From assembly GCA_026770585.1 (NCBI GenBank), contig MU646317.1:994778-1010784 (forward strand): 16,007 nt of DNA, read 5' to 3'. The notes below the pieces were generated by a model. It did no database searches. It was not told the origin of the DNA and saw only the letters and a list, made by a program, of their open reading frames with translations. The position numbers and the translations under genes are program-made. The stretch comes from Baffinella frigidus (lineage: Eukaryota > Cryptophyceae > Cryptomonadales > Baffinellaceae). Shown here one piece after another: positions 1 through 9,800 of the stretch (position 1 is its first letter; the number at the start of each line of letters is the position of its first letter).

Positions 1-242
1 TTAGCCCTGATGTTTCGGGGGTGAGGCCGAGAGTTTAGCCCTGCTGTTTTGGGGGTGGGACAGAGCCTGGTTCCAGTTCAGGGATCACTAAAGAGGGGCC
101 ACGCATGGCCCCATGCCTGACATAAAAAATGGAATAGAGCGCATCTGTGATCACTTCACACCTTTTGCATCGAGAAAATATCTCAGCTTCCACACTCTTT
201 TAGTAAACCTTTGTACCAGGAGTTCTTTTCAATAGACGGATC

Positions 243-270
243 GTGTAGTAAACATCGGTGTTTACTACAC
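243..270. repeat. Perfect 12-bp hairpin
   Basis: GTGTAGTAAACA and its exact complement flank a TCGG loop. No U-rich tail follows, so a bacterial-type terminator is not implied. It may be part of a larger degraded inverted-repeat element. Confidence 0.8.
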
Positions 271-426
271 AAGTTTACTAAATTTGATTAAGTTTGGAAG
301 TTGGGAAGTTTTTCGACCCAGAAAAGGTGTCACGTCATCAGAAACCCGCTCTAACAGTGAAACAGATTCAGTGATCTTTCGAGATAAAACCGGTACTTCA
401 ATTCCTCCAAGGCAATACCACACAGC

Positions 427-567
427 TACCAATGCATTTTTCGGGCAAAATCGGGCGAAGGCATTTTCGGCCAAAATGGGGCCGATTTCGTTACCTTATC
501 CGTAGGAGCCCCCCTATATCCCTACGGGTTGCCCACCGTAGGGGCGTAGGTCTTATCACTTATCACT
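427..567 (+). mobile_element. Family A element fragment
   Basis: It contains the family A core: CGTTACCTTATCCGTAGGA, then a CCCCCCTAT segment, then CCTACGGGTTGCC and GGTCTTATC. The CCACACAGCGG ends are missing. Confidence 0.65.
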
Positions 568-640
568 TAAAACTCGCTGAAGCATAAAACGTGTGCGAAT
601 CGTGAATCAGGGTGGAAGAGGGGAACACCTTTCATCTGAA

Positions 641-788
641 AAGCTAACGCCCGCGAGGTACTTGGAGCCTACGGATTGCCTACGGCAGGAGCCCCGCTCC
701 TACGACTTTGATAGACCCTTTTGTTTTAAATGTCGTAGGAGGAGGGGGGGTTCCTACCGTAGGCTAAGGGGTCCGCTGGCGTTAGCTT
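641..788. mobile_element. Inverted-repeat element (family C)
   Basis: The ends AAGCTAACGCC and GGCGTTAGCTT are inverted repeats, continuing imperfectly inwards to CCTACGG. The element ends nine bases from the GT of the E21 donor in transcript sense. It is MITE-like and non-coding. No clear target-site duplication was seen. Confidence 0.75.
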
Positions 789-798
789 GTGGCATTAC

Positions 799-855
799 CT
801 TGGTGAGGACGTCGTTCTTGAGGTTGCAGTTGGAGATGATGCACGCCTCGGCGCC
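799..855 (-). CDS. Exon E21, last exon visible
   Basis: This 57-nt phase 0-0 exon has acceptor CTTCGCAG and donor AAG|GTAATG. It reads GAEACIISNCNLKNDVLTK. It ends in a donor, so the coding sequence continues past position 1 or into an exon I could not recognise in 1-798. Confidence 0.8.
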
Positions 856-3800
856 CTGCGAAGAGGCGCGTTTTCAGGGTCGCCATACGCCAATACACAC
901 ATACAACGCTTGTAAACACTCAACAGGCGCGATTTCGGTGTCATAAAACATAAAACATATATTTATAGACTAAATAAGTACATGTATAGCAAACACATCG
1001 CTGTCCCCGAAGAGGCGCGGTTTCACTTGCCAACAGGCGAGGTTCGGGACGTGACTCTGCCAGTGCACGTTTTATGCTCCACAACAACTTCGTTTGGTCA
1101 TCCACACAGCAGATCCCTTCAAATAACCCTCAAACGACAAGACCTAGGACCCTACGGTAGGCAACCCGTGTAGGTGTAGGGACATAGGGGGGTTCCTGCG
1201 GATACGGTAACGGAAAGTCGGCCCGATTTTGGCCGAAAATCCCTTCGTAGCCCGCTGTGTGGGCTGGGGTGTAGTACCTTGCCGGTGGTGCCCCAACCAT
1301 AGTTGATGCACGCGCCGCCTCGGATGGTCCACTTGCCCTGCGTGTTTGTGGACTTAATTAGTCGTGGTTAAATTAGTCGAGGTTTTGTCTTAATTAGTCG
1401 TGGTTAGACTTAATTAGTCGTGGTTAACCGATTCCAGTGAACTAATTCGAGAGAACCCTGCGGTGGTGTTGACTTCTCAGTGTTGAAGGTACTTAATTAA
1501 ACTTATGGCATCGAGCCATAAAGTTGATGCATCACTCCAGAGAGAGCTCGAAATCAAGGTTCCGTTCCGCGAACGATCCACACAGCGGGCTACCAAGGGA
1601 TTTTCAGCCCAAATCGAGCCACCGTTCCGTTACCTTCTCCGTAGGAACCCCCCTATGTCCCTACGGGTTGCCTACCATAGGGTCCTAGGTCTTATCGCTT
1701 AGGGGTTATTCGAAGGGATCCGCTGTGTGGATGACCAAACGAAGTTATTGTGGAAACATTCGTGGGAAACCATTCGAGATGCTGTTTGACCGCACAGTTG
1801 ACCGATTTGGGAACTAGCGTAGCCCACACAACGTTCTACGAAGGGATTTTGAACAACCCCTAGGCGACAAGACCTAGGACCCTACGGTAGGCAACCCGTT
1901 GGGGCATAGGGGGTTTCCTACAGATAAGGTAACGGACACTCGGGCACTGAGTGCCCGAAAATGCCATGGTAGCCCTCTGTGTGGTTAGGCCAAGCGCTTG
2001 CTCTCCCCTGCTGGGATGAGACTCCAGAGACACTTGGCTAATCAGAGGAAGATGCCTCATTTGACTGGCCGCATATTTTCGGGCGAAATTCGTTGACTGA
2101 CCAGAGCGTTTCCCGCGAAATCCGTTCAGTCAACAGTCCTGGTAGAGACCCTCTGCGAAGTTAGTCAACCGTCGAACGTGCGGATGGGTTGACTGATTAC
2201 CGCGTGGGGTTGACTGATTCCTCTCAAAGCAAAAGTGGAACCTCCGTTAACTTAAGGTAACGGTGGACTAGGGGTTGACTGCCACCAGCCCTGCGAGGCG
2301 GACCAAATCGACGATTGTTTGGAGCCATTTCCTCGGGTGGCAAATTCGTTTTCGAAGGTCCCGCCCGAGGAAATGGCGCATGCCCCAGCCTCGATTTGGT
2401 CTGCCTCGGAGGGCTGGTGGTGGTTACCATGTTGAACTTCTGCTGGTCGCCAGATCCGCCAAACTCGTGGTTGTCGGTTTCGATCCATCGCTGTTTTCGG
2501 GTTCCGGGTTTAGGGTTGACCACGCAAGGCCCTTCGAGGGTTATCCGGTGTCCGTTCTTGGAGCCGTTAGGCCATTTTTGTCAACTTTTGGCGAGATGTG
2601 CCCGTGTTCCTCCCAAAAATCTTAGAAAATTGACTTTTGATTAACCCCCCAAGGGTCCTCCGTGGGGGGTGAGGGTTTAGGGGTTTGAGGTTGTTGGTGT
2701 CGACAACGACGGTCTTCTGCCAAAAACGGATCCAGGAAAACGACACCACACCCTTGACTACCCCTAACCCCTCAACCCTTAAACTATTTGCACATACGTA
2801 GCACACTAACTATTTGTATATGTAGTTGTATGTACAAGTAGTCGAGTCTGGCACAAACGGATGCAGGTTATTAGATGTACACTCGTGGTAGGAGGTGGAG
2901 TTAGAATCCATCCGGAAAATGCTCGAATGAGCGGCCGACACGGGGTACAGTAAGTGGCACAATGCGTCGAGCATGTGCGGCGCTGACGCTGGTTGTTTGG
3001 CACTAAATTATCAATCTCTCTAAACTCGTCTGGTTTGAGTGAGATATACACGCATAGTCCTGCTAGACCGAAGGTTAAGTCGAGTAAGACAGCACCGGTC
3101 CTGGCCTAGTGACAGCATGGGTTTGGCAAAATACGGAGATCCTCTTTGCTAAATCGGAATTACTTGGAATTACTCGAGAAAGAGAGTCCCGTCCCCGACA
3201 TCGGGTGCACAATCAACGCAAAAGCTGCGAACAAAGACGGAGGCGCCAGAAACGCAGTTTCGCAATGTCACACAGTGGGCTACGAAGGTTTCGGTTCCGC
3301 TAGATTTAGCGGTAACGTGACCATTTGCATTAGAAAATCCTTGAAGGTAATTGCCTCCTGGGTAAGCTGACTTTGAATGAAAGGTCCCTAGTCCACTGTG
3401 AGGCACGAGAATCTGTCCCACTTATATGCTATGTTAGGCATGGGTTGCACGCCTAACATAGTATATCCACCCTAACATACCACAAACCAAAGCCTAACAT
3501 AGCATAAAAAGCAGGACATGTTGTTGTTGCAAGATGGAATTTGGGCGAGGCTCTACCTGGTTGGAATCGAAGACGCACGCGGGGATGTTTTGTCCTGCGG
3601 AACACCACCGGGCATCACTTTAGGTCCTGTCTTCTTCTTCTTCTTCTTTATTACCCTCACATGGTGTGCGCCATGGAGACCTCGAGAGAGGCCCCCCAGC
3701 CTTTTGAAAAGTGATCAACTTAATACGAACTTAATACGAAGAGAATGCATGCTTCTTCTTCTTTATTACCCTCACATGGTGTGCGCCATGGAGACCTCGA

Positions 3801-6800
3801 GAGAGGCCCCCCAGCCTTTTGAAAAGTGATCAACTTAATACTACTTGAGGTCCTGTAGCTTCTTTCAACTCCCACCATATGCGGACACTGGAACTGGTTT
3901 TGTAGGAAAGCCCTGCTTCCTTTCGGATCGCAACTAGCCTCCCTGTACAGAAGATCGCAGCAGAAACCGGCGCAAAGGTACTCCTCAATCGGGCGCTTGA
4001 AACATCATCTGACTGTCAACGTATGGCGCACGTCAACACTTGACCGTCAGTTTTTGACGGAAAACAACATTTGACTGTCACGTGTTCCGCAAACCAAGAG
4101 TGTTATCAAATCATTCAACCCGAGTGATGCTACACGACGAGAAGATATTTGCATGACCAAGTGAACCTTCTGGGAACCCTTCCCCCCTTACCCCGGTCGG
4201 TGATTTGAATGGCTGAACAGGGGTCGAACATACTGGAAACAGTTGTTCCCATTTGAAGGGCTGGGTGCCCCTCTGCAGTGCCGAGACGGGACCGTCGTAA
4301 GGCCCGTACACTTCTTGCATCACTCATCTCTACGCTAAGACCACCAAAGAAGAAGACGAAGAAGAAACACAACCGTGACACTGTGAGTGTAAATAAAACC
4401 GTGACACTGTGAGTGTATACGCTGCGCAAAACGTCGCGTCTTTTGAGAAGGGGCTACGGATAGGGACGAAAGGACGCCCTTACCCGACTGGGTCACCTTT
4501 CCGTTACCTTATCCGTAGGAACCCCCCTATGTCCCTACGGATTGCCTACCGTAGGGTCCTAGGTCTTATCGCTTATGGGGATTTAAAATGCCTTCGAAGT
4601 CCGGTGTGTGGAGTAATAAAGAAGAAGGGGACGTTTGGGGCGTACCCGTGCTCTGCAACTCATCGTAGGTCTTGCGAGTGCACGCGTGGGTGCCAGCGGA
4701 TCCCTTCCTGGACACCCACCCACATACCCGCGTTCAGTACTGGGCACCCAGACAAAAGTCGAGAGTGGGACGTCTCAAAGCAAAAGTGGAACCTCCGTTA
4801 ACTTAAGGTAACGGTGGAATACCCTCGTTCAGTACTGGGTCCGTCTTGGACACACTCGAGTCCGTCCTGGGCACACGTGCAGATACACTCGGTCCGTGCT
4901 GAGTCTTCCTGAACTCACATCGAGATACACTCTGCAGTAGTGTGGTTTTCCTAGACACACATGCAGATACACTGGTTCGGTACTGGGTCCTTCCTGGACA
5001 CACACCCAGACACACCCGTTCCGTTGTGGGGAAGTCAACACGATCGGTGCAGCGCACTGTCCTGGATATCTGTTTCGTGTTGATACTGACTCACAGAGAA
5101 GGACAGCTACACAAAGTTGACAATCAACGGCCAAAGTTGACTACCTTGAAAGGTCAAATCTGACGACACTAAAAGGTCGACCTAGCACAGAGTCTATCGA
5201 TCTTATGGGGCCTTATGGGACGAGTCGGTCGACAATTCAGATTATTCCATCGCCTTTTGGCTGCGGGTTTCGGGTTCCGGGGTTAGGATAGTCTACCAGA
5301 TTCTTCTATCGCCTTTTGGTGGACGGTTTCGGGTTTCGGGGGTAAGATAGTCTACCAAATACCAGTGCACTCGCAGCTGCCAGATTATTCCATCGCCTTT
5401 TTGTAGCGGGTTTCAGGTTTCGGGTTTCGGGTTTCGGGTTTCGGGGGTAGGATAGCCTACCAAATGCCAGCGCACTCGCAGCTACCAGCGTCCGGGGCGG
5501 TAGTCCTTCCTGCGAAACCAACCGCGTAAGGAAGAGAGATTGATATTGTGTTGCCAGTGTGAAGACTCTGTGCAGAGAGAGAGATTGATAATTTATTGCC
5601 GAACAACCAGCGACGGCGCCGCACATGCTGCGCATTGTGCCACATACTGTACCCCGTGTCGGCTCTTACGAGCATTTTCCGGATGGATTCTAACTCCGCC
5701 TCCTACAACGCGTGAGGAACACCACCCGCTGTCGAGCGAGTGTGGCACGAAATCAAAAGCCAAGGTTGAAAATCGACCTGAGCTTTTTCCGTAGGAGCCC
5801 CCTGTGTCCCTACCGTAGGGCCTATGGATTGCGTTTAGATGGGACTGTTGCCTTCTCGCTCGGCAGCGGACCGGGAAACACCCGAGAAACCCGTGTACAC
5901 TACTCCCGGGAAACACTCTGGTCCCGTCTCATTACTGCTGGACGGGACCAGGGTGTTCTTCTTCGTCTTCTTCGTTATTACTCTCCAAACAGGTCCTAAA
6001 TGAGGCCTTTGAGCCTTGAGTTGAGTGATCAAAAGTCTGGGCCTTAAACGGGTGTTGGCGATTACTTGCGGGAAACACCCTGGTCCCGAAAGCGAGGCCC
6101 TTGCAGTAGACAGGGGCGGCATGCCGTCTCGAGAGTATTATCTAGCTGCCAGCCCGCTCGAAAGGCTACTGGTCACCATCGTGCCCGGATATCCGGGCGT
6201 AACGTGACCAACCCCAATGCAAATCGAAGAAACAGGTCCAATTCCGCTTGAAAAGTGTTGCCTGTAGTCGTTTGAGTGGCGTGGCACGCACCTTGCAGTG
6301 CCACAGATGATACACGGCTCTCTCTCTCTCGCTCGCTCGCTCGCTCTCTCTCTTTCGCTCTCTCTCGCTCTCTCTCTCTCTCTCTCTGTGTGTCTCCCTC
6401 TCTCTGTCGCTCTCTCTCTCTCGCTCTCTCTCGCTCTCTCGCTCCCTCTCTCTCTCGGCGGGGACAAGGACGTCTGCTCAGCACACGGGGGGCGGGGCAG
6501 GAACCGGTGCCAACGCAGTACTGGTGGGGGGAGCCGTTGCCAGCGCAGAAGGTCCCGTACTGGGCGCGAGTGCACGTCCTGCCGTCGCCTGCGGACTCGT
6601 ATATGTCACCGGTCTCGCACGTATATGTCACCGGTATCACACGTATATGTCAAAAGTCACACACGTATATGTCAGTGGTAGTCTCGTATCACACGTATAT
6701 GTCAGCGCTAGTCGAGTACCCCTTAAGGGCCCATACGGTGAATGTTGACCCTAACTCGCCCACGCAGGTCCGAGGGCCCTACGGTTGGGGGGTGACGTGA

Positions 6801-9800
6801 CCAACGTTGCACGACATCACACCCTAAAGTTAATTGCGTCGAGGCAAGTTGGTTGTTGATGTGAAGCGGTCGTGTTTACCAGCCTATTAAATCTCGCTTT
6901 GCCCCCTTGATGAAAGGGTCGTGTAGTCCACCGTGAGGATGGGGGTAGGTGACGCCATCTGTCACCGCCTCGAGCTATTCTGGTACTGACGACCTTGACA
7001 GCCTTTTTCAAACTTTTCGTCCAAAAGTCGGCAACGTGTCAAGTCCGAAGCGGCCAAGTCCTCCCAGAGCGGCTCTACCGTATCTCATCTCATCTTTCCT
7101 CGCACAGTAGCTACTCTCTGCTAGTCCGCGCCAGGTCACAAGTCCAAATTTCATTGTACTGCACCATCTTCGAGAAAAGTTGCTTCTACCCGGGAAACAT
7201 GCCAAACGTGTTGGGAATCGGAGCCCTTGCCATGTGGAATTTTAAGGATCTGTACCACGATAAGCCATCTAAACACATTTAGCGCGAACGAGTGTGTATG
7301 AAAATCCCACATATACCCTGGCGTGGTTCCGTGGCTCGACGAGACCGCAGCAAATTACCACCCAGGGGGTTAACTCGTACCCTCACATTCACTACCCGGG
7401 GGGTGGAATCGTACCATAATAGCCGCGGTTGCAAGAGCAGACCTTCCCACCGTTGGAGGCCCTGCCGAAAGTTGACAAACGAGTGTGAGGTTTCTGTGAA
7501 AGTTGCCGATGGATGGTGTTCCCCGCTCATGGCTCATGACCGGGTGCGTGTGGAAAGCGAAATTGCGATGAAGCGCGTTTCGTGGCACAAATTGGACGGG
7601 ACCAGAGTGTTTCGTGGTACTAATCGGACGGGACCACCACTCGGTGGTCTACAGATTTTCAAGGCCCCCAAATCTGGGGGTCACGTGATCAAATTGGTAC
7701 CAGAAAGGCCCAGAAAGGGCGTCAATTGTCGCAGGGCACGTTGGCTTTTTGAAAGAGGTTTGTAGTCCACCGAGAGGTGTAGAAATCTCATCTCGGAAGA
7801 TAACTGAATCAGTTCCATTTCAATAGGAGGTTATATAGGAGAAATTAGTTAAGGCATATTAAATTCAATTAGGCCTCCTAATTAAATGAAAACGCTAATT
7901 AGGGAACTGATTCAGTTTTATTTCGAGATGAAATGGGACGGGGATGAGTACGTGGAGTACGCAGGGCAGCTGCCCTTGTTGTTTCCGCCGATGCAGTAGG
8001 AGCCAGCCGGGCAGGCCACGCACGTGCCAGCGTTCGGGCCTGAAAAAAAACGGGGGAGACAGGTTATGAAAACGGGGGAGACACGTTATGGCGTGTGCCC
8101 AGCCAGGCGGAGAGAGTCAATTGTTGGATCATTGCCCAAGAAACACGCCAAAAGTAAGCACTTGGTCACATTCTTGCACGCTCTCCGTGAAAGTACGTGG
8201 CCATTTCCCCACAAATTAGACAAGAGAAAGACGCATGGCCAAAACCAACATGTATCCTGGGTGCAGACATAGCCTCGTGTGGTGGAAGAGCCCGGGCGCC
8301 CGGGCAAATCGATTGGCCGAAATAGACTGGCACCACGCTAGCCCCTCCACTCAAGAATGCTGGGGGGTCCTATTTACATGTGGGGTTGTAAAAGTTGGTA
8401 ACAGAATAGGGTGTTCCAACCTCGCGCCTGTGCTAATTTCGCAGAGTTACGTGACCAATCAACGAAAGTGACTACACAAACACCCACTTTTAAAAGCACA
8501 TCGGTTTTAAATAGGCCCCTCTAGCACTCTCGTGTGGCTCGGTGCGTGTCCGGGTCGCACCGTAGAAGCCCTGCTTGCACTCGCAGTCGCTTCCGTCGGT
8601 CGACGACTCATGGTTCGCAGGGCACGACTCGGGCGCTGCCGTCCCGCCTGCATGAGGGGTTGAGGGGTTAGGGGTTAGTTCAGGGTTGAGGGGTTAGGGG
8701 TTAGGGGTGGGGGTTTCGGGTGTGGGGGTTTGGAGTATGGGGTTTGGGGTTTGGGGTTTGGGGTTTGGGGTTTGGGGTTTGGGGTTTGGGGTTTAGGGTT
8801 TCTGGTTTCGGGTGTGGGGGTTTGGGGTTTAGGGTTTGGTTTATAATTTAGGGTTTAGAGGGTTTTAGGGGGACGGGTTTGGGGTTTTAGGGGGAAGGGT
8901 TTGGGGTTTGGGGGGAAAGGGTTTGGGGTTTTGGGGGAAAGGGTTTGGGGGTTTGGGGGAAAGGGGGAAAGGGGGTGGGATTTGGGGGGTGAAGCAGACC
9001 GGCGCACTTGCTGTCCGCCGGGCACGCGGCGCAGGCAGAGTTGTCCGCCCCCGTGAATCCCGCGTCGCACGTGCACGCCGTCTGCCGCCACGCGACCACA
9101 TATCATGTGTCTGTCAAGGGTGTATACGCCTACCGACGTTGACAAAAATTGCCTCACACGAGGTCGGTGTGTCACACACTGAAGCGGGGTTGGACACACA
9201 CGCCCTCGGCCAACCGACACGTGTTCGGCAGGTCGCGTCCGGAACCGACGTCTTGTGCACGTGTACCACACGTTGTACATGTGCACAACACGTGTGAGAC
9301 AGATCTAGGGCCAGGGGTTCAGGGTGTAGGATTCACGTTTGAGGGTTGAGGGTTCAGGGTTCAGGGTGCAGGTGCAGGGTTTAGGAAAGCACCTTTACCC
9401 GGGGAAACCTATTTTTCTCATTTCCTGGCAACAAAAATCACTACAAAAATGCTTTAATGTTACTGGTAAGAACGAATTGTGTAGTAATTTTCGTTGGCGG
9501 GAAACGAAAGAAAAATAGGTTTCCCCGGGTGATAGACTCAGCGCCTCTCTGGAAGGCGACACGAGCGAGCACAAGATAGCACTACAGGGTCACCTACCCA
9601 CAGTCATATATCACCAAGTATACAAAGGAAAACATCATTTGGCTGTCAGCTTACGACACACATCAACATTTGACCGTCAGCTTTTGACAGAAAACAACAT
9701 TTGACTGTTCCGCAAATCAAGAGTGTACAACGCATTCGAAGACGAACCTGGTCCGCGTTGGGGTGCGAGTTGTCGAGGCAGTCCGCCGCCTCGCCGCCGA

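Larger units (their letters stand above)
1..640. other. Intronic or 3' flanking stretch with repeats, no exon recognised
   Basis: Bases 1-66 hold two copies of a 33-bp unit starting TTAGCCCTG. A perfect hairpin lies at 243-270. Bases 345-395 resemble one arm of the inverted-repeat element at 7785-7934, and 427-567 is a family A fragment. Short ORFs on both strands look like repeat sequence. Confidence 0.5.

Noticed and set aside
2224-2644. ORFs of 78-116 codons on both strands
   Set aside because: They come from the family K inverted repeat; only the 63 nt of E19 has splice and frame support.
3518-3829. Plus-strand ORF of 103 codons
   Set aside because: It runs across the 90-bp direct repeat and a CTT tract and opposes the E18 exon; nothing in it looks conserved.
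4829-5134. Minus-strand ORF with VYLHVC repeats
   Set aside because: The protein repeat simply follows the DNA minisatellite, other frames are open too, and no splice-bounded exon fits.
6094-6150. A minus-strand TACRPCLLQG segment that looked Cys-rich
   Set aside because: It overlaps a dispersed repeat, has an in-frame stop nearby, and lacks a usable donor in phase.
6292-6319. A possible 28-nt exon reading PCIICGTA between AG and GTGCGT
   Set aside because: It has no clear acceptor beyond the polypurine tract. It would break the alignment of the E14-E15 module with E12-E13, and E14 joins E15 in frame without it.
6138-6800. ORFs of 127-174 codons rich in Ser/Leu or Arg/Glu on both strands
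   Set aside because: They translate a CT/GA microsatellite; open frames arise because its short units lack stops.
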